Part shown: positions 10,843 to 23,687 of the stretch, piece by piece
How positions within the stretch are numbered: position 1 is the first letter of the stretch
Layout of the letters: every line of letters starts with the position of its first letter
Source: Perca fluviatilis
Taxonomy: Eukaryota; Chordata; Actinopteri; Perciformes; Percidae
Assembly (NCBI RefSeq): GCF_010015445.1
Contig: NC_053129.1
Span: 14,914,749-14,978,748 of the forward strand
DNA: 64,000 bases
Direction: 5' to 3'
Program-made: the position numbers and the translations under genes
Notes under the pieces: generated by a model
The model's input: only the letters and a program-made list of their open reading frames with translations
Databases searched by the model: none
Told to the model about the DNA's origin: nothing

Positions 10843-12511
10843 GATACCACTTTCACTTAGAAGCTTTTGATGAGTGATAATGAACATACTTTTGACGCAT
10901 TAAAAACTGATTTCTGTCCTAGGTCGTTGCTGTTAACACAAGACACTTATCTTTCTGTGGGCTGACTCACTAGGATTTCTTATCTTTCTGTATTTAGTCT
11001 TGCATGCTGAAACGTACGGTTTAAGGAGTCACGAAGCAAGAAGCAAATTGACTCAGTAATGTTAGTTACTCAATAATATCTGAAGTTTGCTAACATTAGC
11101 CACCATAAGCTACTGGTCATACTAGAACAAGAAAGGCTGTAGCAAAACCCCTGAGTATATTAAAATGAGCATAGATATGTATTGCTTTTGAGTTTTACTT
11201 TTTTCAGAAATAACTTTTGGCTACTTGGGGGCAGTGGGAGAAGCTTTAAACACAACATTGACATATTAGCATCTTAAAAAGTTGTTGTTGTTTGGTGCTA
11301 ACAAGACAGCATACAGTGGGTTTCTCAGAAATTGTTGTATGAAGTTAGCTGCCTGCTGCTGCTGGAAAAAAGGTGACTTAACCTAAACAGTACAGCTGCA
11401 GGTCATAAAACCAAATAATGAGCTGTAAGATTTTAAAACTCTCCATAGAGAGCGGAGCGTGTCTGTCACTACAAGTGACTCCTTTCACATTACCCGTAGT
11501 AATTTTATCCATTGTTAATATAAAAATATTGATGAGTGCAGCTTTGAGATTGAAAGTGGCATAATGTATGGCCCAACCGAAATCTACTATAAGGTTATGG
11601 CAATCCTACAGTACATCTATAGCAAACACATAGTAGGTATGTATATGAACTAAATTGATATTTTCTTCCCCCTTTCGTACCCCAGTCGAGCAGACTCACC
11701 CATATTAAATGAGAACATGAGTAATGTTGTAGTTTTAAACAGTACTGGCTGTGTTTTCTCAAGTGATGCAGAGCACTGCCATTGGTTATATCAGTGTGAA
11801 TTCAATGGAGTTTAACTTCGAGATAGGGCATACATGGTCCATTGCCAAAGTTTTCACACAATAAATTATGTTCCATGCTTTCCCCATGCCTTACATTTTA
11901 GAAAGTCTAAGCTTACACTATGCCCAGCCCTTCCTGTGGTATAATTGAGAAGCAACTTATCCATGGGGTCATCCATGTGTGTAGGGCCTAGAAATGGTTT
12001 ACCAGCAGCACATGCATATTATTACATCAGGGGTTGTCAGAGCGTATTGATTACACACTGTAATGCACTTGAATGCACTTCTCGGCCTACACTGTTATTG
12101 TAAATGAGACTCAGTATAGATCCGGCTTCACACTATCAGCACAGATCATCTATCACACGGTACTGTGGGCTGCAAAAAAACACACACATTCATATGAGAC
12201 TGCAGCATCACAGAAAACACAACATGTTTGTCCAGTTAAGCAGAACATTACAATCAAGAGAGACATGTCAGGTGGTCTTTTTGTGGCACAAAGGGACAAA
12301 CTTAAACTTATGGTTATAAATTGGGTATTTGAGTCAATGTGGCTCATTAATACAGCAGACGGGTTTATTTGTCTGATTATTCAATGGACAAGGAGCACCA
12401 TAAGAGCACAAAACAAATGATGCACAGCTGTGGCTCTTAGAGGTCCTATTTATAGGAAACAGACATTGCACACACAATCATAAAAACACATACCCATGCG
12501 ACATACCCATT

Positions 12512-12628
<117 letters not shown>

Positions 12629-14915
12629 TGTTACTCTAAAAATTAGGCCAGTGTGAACCTGCCAAAGCCCTGCTGAGATGGAGAGAGAGTAGAGAGAGAT
12701 GACTATGGAGGGTGAAGGTGGGGAGATATAGAGGACAGATTCATTTTTGCTCCCACAGTATGCCACTCCACAGCAGGGGGTTATGGAGCTTGACTGCATA
12801 CAGCTGTATCCATTATGTTCATGCAAGCTTTATGTCATGCAAACCATCTTGAGGAAATGACAGGAACAAGCACGGTTTCATCTGATGCATTAGTCAGTTT
12901 TTACTCCAAACCAAACGTGTGAATTTAACAGCACATAATATTAGATGCACATTGGTGTTTGGCTTGCAGCAGTGCTGTGACTGTGCTGTCTCTGTCCATG
13001 GTGCTGAAGCATACAGCAGCTGTCATACAGGGAGAAGCCCACTGCAAAAAAACAGCTATGCCTGCTGCCTACACCCAATGTAAGCATCAAACCAACCAAA
13101 CCAAATGGGCATAAATTACTTAAAGTAAAACTGATGGGTTATTCTACCTCAGCAGATGCATATTTATGACTCAATGCACAAAACCACCATCTTGGATTCA
13201 CTGCCACTGGGTTATTTCAAACGTACCACCAGCAGTTTGAGCATATAACCTTATAAGATTTAATTCCCAACATTTTTGGTATGAGTTCTGCTACAGAATG
13301 AGTAGTTGTACTGTAATACAAGATTCCACGTGGTGCTGAAACAATAAACAAAAAATGAATCAGGACCAATTTTCATAATTAGTTAATTGATCAAGTCAAA
13401 ATTGAAATGCAACATTCCAAACATTTGCTGTACATTTTTTGAAAGATTAAATAATGAATTTATTAATAGAGAAAATTATTTGCAGATGTATTTATGATGA
13501 AAATATGTTGCATAGCCCGTTTCAATGTGAATTTCCACTTTTTGATAAGTCTGTCTTTTTTGGCTGCTTTGCAGTGTAGGTAGGTTTTGCTAATGCTGGA
13601 ATAACATATTTTTCTGTAGGAGATTCCACCATTAAATCAGGCTTTCACCATGCACGGGCATCTTCATTTGTATAACAGCCAATAGGAACGCCCTCTCTCT
13701 GAAATGACCTGTGATTGGCCAGTCTCCTGTCACAGACTACATTTTCTAAAGAGCCAAAAAGTCTTGTTTTCTCTCTTGAATTTGAATTATAATATGCTAA
13801 AGATTATTATGGAATTTTGTGCTAAATGACGCCAAAAAGGACAGCCTACCCCAGCTTTAAATATATTATAATCACATATGGCGCAAGTAAAAAAGGAAGA
13901 CAGCTACACACAGTTTAGAAAAAGAAATTTTGCCTTAAAATGTGTCGTAAAAACAGGAAAAAGGAGGGAATGTAAAGTCTGTTTAATTCTGAATTGCTTA
14001 TTTACTTCTGGAAAGGGCAGAGATTTCAGGAGCTGCATCATAAAACATACATTTAACAGTGAAAACAGAAAGCTTAAGTAGTACTAAAACCTCTGTACTA
14101 TCATCTGATCTAATGCCCATGTCAATTTAAGGCGCAGGCATGTGTTATAAGCCCATTAAACTGACCATGACGGGACATCATTGAACACGTCCTTGGCTCG
14201 TGTAAGCCAGTACAGGTTTATGAGTAATACACGTACAGCCCTTTACGAGTACATGCAGGTAAATTTAGAATCTCATTAAAGAAAGACTTCAACAGTTAAG
14301 CAGCGCCTGCTAGCTCATGGTATTGTTAAGAAAGGTCATCAAGCTGAGGTGGGAAACTATACATGCCTACCAACAATGCTACAACACTCAACAAACACTC
14401 GCTGACAGAGAATCACTGTATGACAGCCAGAGTTTCACAGTGTTACAGTTAGGTAAGCCTTCGTGGGTTTTTCCTATCCCATTCTACCAGTCTCTCCATT
14501 CACGATGCAACATTGGCACAGTTGGGATGTTGTGGCAGTTTGATTTCCCTAAACAACACTAATCGGACATCTGTAGGGAAGGATAAAGCCCAGATTGGCT
14601 GTAACCATGCAGCAGTTCTCTGTCGATAGGCCCTCTGGCCAACACTCACACGATTGGCTGATGCAAGGCACCAGCTTTCTTTATGGTTGGCTAGTAGCGA
14701 GCCAGCAATAGCTCACTGAGGATAGAGTATCTGGCAACCCTCTGAAGATTGGGTGCTTCCCGCCAAGAAACTGTCCGATGATTGGCTGTGGTGACTTCAG
14801 AGTGAACTGATTGTCCTATCAATGCTCACAGTGCAGGCTGGCTGACAGTGCTGCCTGCTGGCTGGCTTTGCAATATGCAGCTATCCATAACACCTCCAGG
14901 GGGCATATCTCCATG

Positions 14916-14921
<6 letters not shown>

Positions 14922-14947
<26 letters not shown>
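14922..14947. repeat. Short (TG)n microsatellite
   Basis: Thirteen TG units. Confidence 0.95.
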
Positions 14948-16105
14948 AGAGACTGTATACCATCCATAACTTTCCCATTGGGGAGGTGTGCAGCTAAACC
15001 CTGCCAGCAGGCTCTAACACCTCATTATTTTAAGCCAGGCAGGAAATGGGTTTTAGAGATCTCTCACTGAGCGACTCTCTTGGAAACGAGGGCTACATGT
15101 CTTTCATATCAGCAGCATAGACCTGGGAAATGCCTTTTTAGTTTAAGTTAGCTACACTGAAGCACTTCACCAAAAAGCCAAAACAACTAACTGCACGTAC
15201 TGTAATATCACAAACTGTTGCAGTCCTGTGCAAATTAATTTGGGTCTGAGAGTTTTTGAGATTTGGTCTAATGGATTTGAATGTTTCCACTGAGTCTTGT
15301 TAACTGAAGGGTGCTTATTCCATGTGATGTTGAATACAGCTCAGCAAAATGATGAAGATGAAAAATAGCAGCGCCTAAAGCCTCGTTAGGGGATTTTCTT
15401 CATGTGGGTGAAAAATGTAAGTAAGTTAGCTCATACACTGACTGGGGAATTTAAAGGAGGAGGTAATGGAAGCCAAGGAGATGAATTGAAATTTAGAGAC
15501 AGAAGAAGAAGAAAACAAAAATGGAGAAAAAAAAAATCAGTGTGAAATTATTCTTCCACGACAGACTGATATGAATTATGTTTTGTAGTCACACATCATC
15601 ACATATTCTGACACATTCAAATCAAAATCAAAATGTAGCAAACATTTCAAAAATAGGTATAATAACTTAGGTCATAATTCCTGAAATCATCCTCGAAAGA
15701 TCAGTTAAACAAGAAAATAAGCAAGCTGATTTCACGTGACTTTAGGATGTAATTTCTCAGGACTGGAAGAGCCACTCCATTAAAGCACACAAGCGTGCCG
15801 TGGTGCTTCTTGCAAGGACAGACCTCCTGATCTTATATTCATATTGTGCTCATGATTCCCCATTACCTCCGGTACTTTGCTCACCACATAATGTGATGAA
15901 AAGGCATACAAACAGCAAAACATAATCACAGTTAACCCAGTACATGCCTTTAACCCAGTACATGCCTACAGCTTTGCACCTAGATACAAAGGATTTATAT
16001 GGTATTGTTATGTTAATTTTTACAATCACAAATTCTTCAAACACACAAGACAGTTTACTCTAAAATCAACACAGCTGATTGCTGATCTGCACCAGTATTC
16101 ACAAG

Positions 16106-16294
16106 AGTCTGCAGCCATGCTAGCAGCTCAGTAAGGCTGTATGTAGGCACAGTGGGGCTTTGAGCTAAATGCTAACATTAGCATGCTAACATGCTGATAA
16201 AGAAAATGCTGATGTTTAGCATCTATAATGTTTACCTTCTTTTAGTGTGTGAGCATGTAAACATCTGCTAATTAGCATCACACACATAAAGTAC
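16106..16294. repeat. Dispersed fish repeat, left part (interrupted)
   Basis: The stretch with GGGGCTTTGAGCTAAATGC followed by repeated GCTAACAT words is the same family as the copy at 48040-48410. The match resumes at 16823 with AGCTGAGG, so the repeat is split by the 524-bp insertion between. Confidence 0.7.
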
Positions 16295-16818
16295 TAGCCT
16301 GACAAGCCAGACCCACATCAAGATGTTGGGTCTGGGAACTCACCATTGACAGGGCTCAATCCGAGGGGCGGGATAAACGGTTGTCTTTCAAATTCCCTCT
16401 GCATGTAATAGGATAGCGCTACAACCAACCAGAGCAACGAAGAAGGTAGCAAAGCTAGTTGACAGATTAAACTTTTGCCGTATCCGGTCGGCAAAACTCT
16501 GAATACATCTTCCTTTTTTAAGAATGATTTCAGTGCCGTTCTTTGTTCTTTTCTCAAAGAAAAGCTTAACTCCAAGGTTGAGGTAGAATGTTCCAGTAGA
16601 ACTACATGAAGCAGGTCATTTAAAAATGACACCAAGTCTTCCAGAAGACCACTGTTCCCAGCAGCAGCAGCCATAAGCCCCGCCCACCGACTCTATACAC
16701 GATGTGATTGGCCTGACCAGAGTTTGGTTTTTCCAGCTCGCAAGCCAACGGAGAGTTGCTAGACACCCTAATGGCTGCAAATGAAATTTGCTGCCACTAG
16801 GGTGCGTCTAGATTTCTA
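16295..16818 (-). mobile_element. RecQ-fragment-bearing mobile element, 524 bp
   Basis: The borders can be read because the host repeat is known. In the 48-kb paralogue the sequence runs AAGTACAGCCGAGG without interruption, whereas here AAGTAC is followed by 524 extra bases and then GTACAGCTGAGG resumes. GTAC, or at least TAC, is therefore the duplicated target. The ends read TAGCCTGACAAGCC and GTCTAGATTTCTA. The 47-bp miniature at 4820-4866 consists of the same two ends. The interior carries a minus-strand open frame of 118 codons with a RecQ-helicase-like segment. The superfamily is not clear to me, since the ends are not obvious inverted repeats. Confidence 0.75.
16318..16674 (-). pseudogene. 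RecQ-helicase-like fragment within mobile element
   Basis: The 118-residue frame contains, around residues 40-75, LRKEQRTALKSFLKKEDVF followed by LPTGYGKSLICQLA. The first part resembles the RecQ N-terminal helix and Q-like glutamine; the second is helicase motif I (Walker A, GYGKS). Nothing after motif I is present: no DEAH box, no motifs II-VI. It therefore cannot be a working helicase, and the following residues come from unrelated sequence. The first 30 residues (MAAAAGNSGLLEDLV onwards, including LLHVVLLEH) overlap a segment shared with the MITE at 10.6 kb. Similar short helicase-like frames are widespread as predicted fragments in fish genomes. It is best regarded as captured transposon-borne debris, though the frame is intact. 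Confidence 0.6.
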
Positions 16819-16978
16819 GTACAGCTGAGGCAGCTGAACGTCTTTAGTCTTTGATCAGCAAACAAAGTGTTGGAAAAATTAAGTTTTTGAAATAATGAAA
16901 TGTTAAGAGATCGCCACAGTGATTTCAAATCAAACGAGAACCATGAGATAATATGTATATGAAGGGCAGGTTGAATTT

Positions 16979-17165
16979 TTTTTTTTTTTATTTCTTTTTT
17001 ATATTATTTTTGGGGCCTTTTCGAGCCTTTATTTTGATAGGACAGCAGAAGACATGAAAGGGGAAAGGGGGAATGACATGCAGCAAAGGGCCGCAGGTCG
17101 CAGTCAAACCCGGGCCTAATGCCTCGAGGAGTAAACTCTACCAACTGAGCTATCCGGGCGCCCCC
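16979..17165 (-). mobile_element. tRNA-derived SINE
   Basis: Read on the minus strand the element starts near 17165 with GGCGCCCGGATAGCTCAG. A tRNA-like A box, TAGCTCAGTTGGTAGAG, lies at about 17134-17150 and a degenerate B box, GGGTTTGACTG, at 17101-17111. A body with a TGCAGCATGTCATTCCCC-type stretch (in sense CTGCATGTCATTCCC) and an A/T-rich tail near 16980-17010 follow. This is the usual plan of fish tRNA SINEs. The tRNA part lacks a proper acceptor stem, so it is not a functional tRNA gene. Confidence 0.8.
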
Positions 17166-18733
17166 TTCTAATAAATTCTAAAGCTCATGTATATGACTGA
17201 AATGACTGGACAGCCAGCATATCTGGCCCACTTATTTTCATCAGCTTTAGGATATTAATGCAAAAAGCACAGCTTTACTTAGTATATTATATATTGAGCA
17301 CAATGTAATAATATTCTGTAATATTTAAGTTTTACAGTACAGGAATAAAAAAAAAACATTTCTGTCTATGGAAGATAGGCTTCTTTAATCAATGGTTGAG
17401 AGGAATAATAAATCAATAATACAAAAAAATGTAGATTATTTTATATTATGTTGAAATAAATACATAATCTAAGGTAAAATGCGAAACGAACAGGTTTATA
17501 TCAGTGGCTGTAGCTTGGAGGTAGGGAAATGGGCTTGCAACCATTTCTGTACCATCATCAGTTCTAGACAGGGCTGGGCAAAGTGGATGAGACACACTCT
17601 GCTCTCCCTTAATAACATTTTTGAGATACCCTTGAGCAAGGCATGTATTGTGTTTGTGGCAACCAATCAAAAGACTGGACTGGGCGGGATCTTCAAGTAT
17701 AATGATGTAAAGTTTTGTCAATTTGAAGTGAGTTCTTTCTCTGAAAACCCCAATATGTGAATACAGGATTTTTTTTAGCAGTGGGGGCAGGTCTGTCCAA
17801 ACAACAACAACAACAACAACAACCGGGGTTATCACATATTAATGGCGAAGTAGCCTAGACTCTAACGAGTGTGCCGTGGAGAAAGGAAAATAAGGCTTTC
17901 ATGACAACTCCTGCCATAAGTTCGATCTAAATAGTTAAATTATACAGATATATTTGTCCTGCATGGTGTCACACAACAAACTCCACATGTACAATACTCA
18001 GATTTTCCTCACGAACGCACAAACCAGACAGAATGAAGAAAAGGAATGAATAAAAAGTCCGCTGCCTCTCTAAACAGACATCAAAGCGCAATGCCGCTCA
18101 CTAAACCTACATCTGACTGCAGTATCGCCGTCCACCTGCGGGGGGCGTGGACAGGCTTTCCAACAGGCAGGATCATTTAAAAGGCAACCACTACGACATT
18201 ATGTGTCTGCCCTATTTCTGATACCGTGGCGGCAGAAATTTTGCCGTGGCGGGCCACCACTTCCAAATCAACATAGAGGAAACACTGGAATACATTTTTT
18301 TAAATAACAACCATGGAATGGAAATGATGCAATCATTATTTTGGAGTTACCAAAAGTATATACTATCGGTTTTCAAGTGGAGCCCTTTGACCAGACAAGC
18401 CCTGATAGACAAAACAAAGACCTTTTATAGTACAATTTTCCAATCAGCCTCATAAAGCACATGACACCCCATCCATCAAATACAATTATTCCCTGAACGG
18501 AACTGGATTGTAGCTTAATCAATTGCATTAGTAGAATAATACACCTGATTTAATTTACTATTCGCATGGCTCTTACAAGTCTGGTAATTAACAAAGTGTT
18601 CATATTCAATACATTTGTTCCTGTTTGTCTGAATGTCAATTAGTGTGAACAAGATGTTTACCTTCACATATTGACTCCAGTATGGGGAACAAAGAGGGAG
18701 GAAAAAAAAGACAGAGAGCTACTTTTAGAAAGT
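17166..18733. other. Non-coding, repeat debris
   Basis: No supported exon. An (AAC)n run lies at 17799-17823. The segment at 18215-18290, with GTGGCGG and GTGGCGGGCCACC, looks like the end of an old transposon, and TCAACATAGAGGAAACACTGG closes it. Its partner end was not found. Confidence 0.45.
17799..17823. repeat. (AAC)n trinucleotide repeat
   Basis: About eight AAC units. Confidence 0.95.
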
Positions 18734-18786
18734 CTTTAAAGTAGGGATGCACCGAATATTCGGCCACCGAAAATTTTCGGCCGAAA

Positions 18787-19288
18787 ATGGCCCAAAAGGG
18801 CATTTTCGGTTTTCGGCCGAAATACCTTTATCACCGAAACAATACGGCCAAAAATGTTGTGATGACGCAAACAGAAAACGCGACCTGCACGTGTGTCAGT
18901 ACCCGATCCGTTCCACCTGCAAAGCGTCTCCTAGGTAAAGAGGTTGAGACGGACCACGGAGTGAAAACAATGAAAAGTACGCTCTTAGAGTCTGTCAGCA
19001 CACGTTTCAGTGAGATCTGTTCGGATCCTCTGCACTTCATCGCGACTGTACTTGATCCGCGTTATAAAGACCATTACTTGGATGCGGAAATAAAGCAGGG
19101 CGCACGAGAAATGATCCAGACCGCGATGGATGCGGAGAACCCGCGTGGAGACGGAGACGGAGCAGCGCCCAGCGCAGGAGGAGATCAGAGCGCAGAAAAA
19201 AAGACTTGTCTCGCTGCACCAGATAAGGGGCATGCACCCTCGTTGTCTGATATGTTCAGTGAAATCCTGCAAGAAAGTGCCTCAATTG

Positions 19289-19322
<34 letters not shown>

Positions 19323-19329
19323 TAGGTAA
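18787..19329 (+). pseudogene. hAT transposase fragment
   Basis: The 180-codon frame begins inside the terminal repeat. The credible part starts at about residue 50 and includes HFIATVLDPRYKDHYLDAEI, the conserved LDPRYK-type block found in the C-terminal half of hAT/ZBED transposases. The upstream BED zinc finger, the RNase-H-like catalytic acidic residues and the C-terminal dimerisation region are missing. The frame ends in an (AAT)n repeat that reads as poly-Asn. It cannot encode an active transposase. Confidence 0.75.
19288..19325. repeat. (AAT)n trinucleotide repeat
   Basis: Ten or more AAT units inside the hAT remnant, probably expanded after insertion. Confidence 0.95.
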
Positions 19330-19611
19330 GCTATTCTGTTCTTAGGCTACTGTATACTGTATGTGACTATCAGATTGTAGCCATATTTCTGCTAGATATT
19401 TTTTTAATTAAACTTTAATATTAATTTATACAATTGCAATGCCTTGATTTTAGTAAAGTTAGTACACAGTCATAGCCATAAATGCAATGGTACTAATAAT
19501 TGGCTTAATTTCTTTCGGTGTTTCGGTTTCGGTTTTCGGTCTTGGTTTCCTCTTTTTTCGGTTTTCGGTTTCGGCCAAGAATTTTCATTTCGGTGCATCA
19601 CTACTTTAAAG

Positions 19612-21238
19612 ATTTTCTCTGAGAAACAAAACTAATAAATCCATTACTGTGAGTTACTAACACTGTAAAAGAAAACAGAGAAATTAGTCAACTAGTGAGG
19701 AAAAAACTGAAAAAGAAATATCTGGCCTATTTCAAGACTTTCTTGTAAAACATACATAATGAGTTGGATCACAGCAGATGTCTGACATGAATGCAGTGTA
19801 CAAAACAGTTCATTGTGCAGAGTTAAAGGCGAGTGAAGGGAGAGTAAGTAGGGCATCTGTGTCCGGCGAGACAACCAACTGTAGGAGGAGAAGGAGCTAG
19901 AGTGAGTAAGAGGCAGCAGAGCACTCTAATGCGTTTCGTTTGACATGGCGGTTATCATGGCAGCGGACTTCCTGGCACACACTCCCACTGAACACCAGTG
20001 CAGCCATTCTAAATGTTAAGCACATGTTTAATAGTCCATTACGTAAATTGATATTGCTCATTGACTGTTGTCCTTGGCTGCCCACGCAGTGTCAGAGAAA
20101 AAGACAGAGATGTACTGTAGCGCAGTGGAGGGCTAATAGGGTATGCCATCACTGTTGGTCAATGCATTCCTAATGAACGGGTTGGTATGATATCCTACGA
20201 AATTACAGCAAGCCGGCCAGTCACGCGACGACCGGTCACATGACAGTTATGTTTGTCGGTCTTTACAGATTAATTTAACAGAGAAAAGGTGACCGTGAGA
20301 TCCCAGGTTTTTCAGCTGCCATTGCCGTTAAGTTTAGCCGACAAAAGGTGACTGTGAGCCGACTGTCCTGTGGCGCGGAGAGTTAAGTTTAGGCACCAAA
20401 ACGACTAGTTAAGATTAGAAACAAAGATTGTAGTTTGGGTTAGAACACCGGTCCCGTTAAGCAGTACTCCCGGGATACAAACACCGTTTCCTGGGTGAAA
20501 GTTCCTGGTTTTTCTTCTTACGGAACATGGACTCCACTCCCCCACTTGAAAGCCCTGTGTTTTATGACCCATATATCTACCCCGACCTCTTCCCTGCGGC
20601 TCTTCTTTGGCGCCAGTCATTGAGTTGCATTTGGTTATAAATACGTGGAATACATAAAACTTACAGTGCATTACTTTTCGTTGCTATATGAGCTGTGTTG
20701 TTTGAGCTTCAGGAACAATGTGAGGTTAAAACTAAACGTACACATAGGAGAAGCTGAAACCAGAGAATGCTCAATCAAGCCTACCTGCTTGAAAAATGAC
20801 TCAAGCGAAGAATCGCTCTAGCAATCGATCAATCAAGTAAAAGTTTCAGCTCTAATTTAATATTATATATATTAGATATTATCATTATATACATTTTTTT
20901 CCCACTAACTCTTTTGAGTTATTCTTTGAAAATCCTATTACTTTAGCAGCTTAAAAAAAAAAAAAAAAAATCACAGTTATGGTCAGTAGGTGACAACATT
21001 CAGTAGGTGACATCATCATATGATGTCATTCTGCAGACCTGCCATTTTCATCATATAAACCTGCAAATTGTGCCTCTGAAAATTTAATGTGGCAACATGG
21101 TGCGGCTGTAAAAATTTTGTTGTGGTTAAAATAAATGTGAACAGTGCTATCCCAACAATCATACAGGTGTTGAATTACAAACATAACACATAATCTAAAT
21201 GCTGTTTCCTGCTGACTTTGAACTCATAGTTGAGATTT
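19612..21238. other. Non-coding stretch with a dispersed repeat
   Basis: No exon is recognised. The part at about 20170-20680 is treated separately. A short degenerate hAT-like end (AATCGATCAATCAAGTAAAA then GCTCTAA) lies near 20820-20856, and an A-run at 20953-20970. Confidence 0.45.
20170..20680. repeat. Probable dispersed fish repeat
   Basis: The sequence has an internal direct repeat (AAAAGGTGAC-GTGAG at about 20284 and 20344). It also has the phrase TTTAGGCACCAAAACGACTA, which I associate with a common interspersed repeat of percomorph genomes. Its ends were not defined and no coding frame is supported. Confidence 0.4.
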
Positions 21239-21668
21239 AAAGGTCCAGTATTATAAAAAGGGAGATTTCCATGTGTTTTAATCACAAAGCAGGCCAGGGT
21301 TCTATATAAATACTGTAAAAGTATCAAAAACCCCAATACACTGAGAAATGCACAGACAAAGTCACAACTATAGTATATATAGCTAGAAAGGGCTGCTACA
21401 GTGCCGTTACAGTCATTCCCGTACTGCAATGACAGTTCAGAGAGCGCAGAAGCAAAAGACCTGAAAACGCTGAACAATCAGAGCAGATTGGGCTTTTTCA
21501 GAGGGTGAGAGACAGAGTGTGTCAGACAGAGGGTGAATACAGGTATATTCAGGCAGACGGTATGAGAAAAATAATGTGTTTTTTATGAACATTAAAATAG
21601 GTAAACATGTTCTAGCAGAAACCCAAAATACAAGTAGAACCTGAAAATGAGCATAATATGGGTCCTTT
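21239..21668. mobile_element. TTAA/AGG-type MITE, about 430 bp
   Basis: Left border TTTAA/AGGTCCAGTATTATAAAAAG; right border GAGCATAATATGGGTCCT/TTAA. The ends are imperfect inverted repeats and the TTAA is present on both sides. The two minus-strand open frames crossing it are not supported. Confidence 0.8.
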
Positions 21669-22191
21669 AAGTCCACTAAACTCATCAAAAAGAAATGTAT
21701 AGGAAGACAAATGGAATGAACAAAAGAGCTAAATATGACACTGGAAAAGTCTTACACTATACTTACTTACTTACTCTGACAACTAATGGTTTTCTGAAGC
21801 TTCTTCTCTGCTTAATAGATGTTTGGAGAGAAATATTTTATTTTGTGGGTAGCACTAAACTGACAGCCAATTGAATACGATCTACTTCCCCTGCAGTTGG
21901 AGGGGCATTAGGAATAAAGCTCAAACAGAATGGATGGGTCATACATCATTGAGCATTACTTGTGCTGTGCTGTGTCTCTAAAACACAAATTGGATTACCT
22001 GTGCACCCAGGCAGATCACCCGAATTGGACAGGCACAGACATACAGGGAACACACACACACACATATACCCATGCACTTGAAAAATGCATGATGCAAACA
22101 TTATAAAATTCACAAATCCATAGAGCTTTATTGGACTTGCAGTAAAGGGAGTTCACACATACAGCACTGCAGTTCATCTCTTTTTTCTTTT

Positions 22192-22262
<71 letters not shown>

Positions 22263-23430
22263 TAAATGCCACATTATTGTGATGTACAGCGGAGGACCAC
22301 ATCACATAAAGGTTGCCGTGATGGAATCTCCATTTGAAGCTGCCGGCCTTGACATGCAAAATCAGATCCTAAAACTGTTTATGGCGCTATGAAGCCAGAC
22401 AGCATCCCTCTTCTCTAGTAAACAATCCATTGGAAGCTGATGATTTATTAGCGAGGCATCCAATAAATCTGAATACTCATCTTTCTAAACAACCCATTTC
22501 TGCATTTTGAGTTTTAAGAAGGCAGTTTTTTGTTCATCACTGTCTGGTGGCCAAGGCCGGTCTTTCCAGCTGAGATCATCACTGATGCAACAGTAGCAGT
22601 AGCACTTCAATAATGAATCCAGGACTTTACAGCCGGTCACTAATTGAGCCATTATTATTATTTGAAACAGTACATTTTAAATGGAGCCGCACAACAGTAG
22701 GTCACACCCAGCGTAAGCTAAAAGGCTCTTTGTGCAATGTAAAAGGTTGTAAAGGCTACAGTGGCTGTTTAGTTTAATGGGAAATTAGGTTTTTGTTCAG
22801 AGATGCACTGATAGTATCTGTAGCACTGGAGCTGTTAGTGATAAAGCCTTTAAGTGCTCATACTTGGATCAAAAAGCAAGTTTGTTCTGATACCAATAGA
22901 TAAATAAGTTGGCATAATAAAATAATATTTTCTAGCTAGAAGAAAAAGACAGCACTGCACAGCAGCTGCAAACCAAAGATATGTTCAAAATGGTGGAGCA
23001 GCTTCCTCTAAATCTAATCAGAATTACTTCAAAATAAAAAGAAATTCACATTTTGAAAATGCATGCATTTAACCTGATAAATGTTGATATTAAAATAAGA
23101 CTTTTGGGAGTAAAAAACAAGACTTTTGGGAGTAAAAAAATAAACTACAGAGCCAACAAATTATTATATCGTAATCACAGTATTTAAACAACTACAGAGT
23201 GGGTTCAGATCAGTATGGGGTTTCCTTTGTTCTGTTAATTTATCGCTTTCTTTTTTCCTACACAATGTCATTTTACAGCCCCATATCATCATTATTATAG
23301 TAATCGTTACTTTTATAATTTTAGGCTTGTTAATTGTCCGTGCATATTTTGGTCAAATTAAGCATGTGTTTATGTAATTGTTTTACTTCCCCTGAAAACT
23401 TAGTAAAAATCTTTTTAGGTTTATTTTAAA
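21669..23430. other. Non-coding stretch
   Basis: No exon is seen. It includes the CA array at 22195-22259 and, at 23091-23139, a 24-bp unit with GACTTTTGGGAGTAAAAAA duplicated in tandem. Confidence 0.45.
22195..22259. repeat. (CA)n microsatellite
   Basis: About 65 bp of pure CA. Confidence 0.97.
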
Positions 23431-23687
23431 TCGATGAATCTATTTAAATGTCAGAAAATAGTGAAAAATCACATTTTCCCGAAGCCCGAGGTGACATCTT
23501 CAAATTTCTGGTACTATTCAACCATCAGTCCAAAACCCCAAACTATTCAATGTACTAGTATATATGACAAAGAAAAGCAGCAAATACTCACATTTGAGAA
23601 GTTGTAACAAGCAAAACGAAAGATGAACCGATTATCAAAATAGTTGCCAATTGTCGATCGACTGATCGATTAATTGTTGCAGCTCTT
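23431..23687. mobile_element. Truncated hAT MITE
   Basis: The right-hand part (ACCGATTATCAAAATAGTTG near 23628, ending GTTGCAGCTCTTA) and the interior (TCAGAAAATAGTGAAAAATC near 23452) are homologous to the complete element at 41825-42180. The left end is degraded and no target duplication remains. Confidence 0.7.

Larger units (their letters stand above)
18742..19603 (+). mobile_element. hAT transposon remnant, 862 bp, with transposase piece
   Basis: The ends TAGGGATGCACCGAA and TTCGGTGCATCACTA are inverted repeats, and a perfect 8-bp target duplication, CTTTAAAG, lies at 18734-18741 and 19604-19611. Subterminal CGGTTTTCGGTTTCGG words are repeated at both ends. The interior carries an open frame with hAT-transposase similarity (next entry), so this is an internally deleted descendant of an autonomous element, not a pure MITE. 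Confidence 0.93.

Noticed and set aside
17101..17165. tRNA-like sequence with A and B boxes
   Set aside because: The acceptor stem does not close and a SINE body and A/T tail follow, so it is a SINE head and not a tRNA gene.
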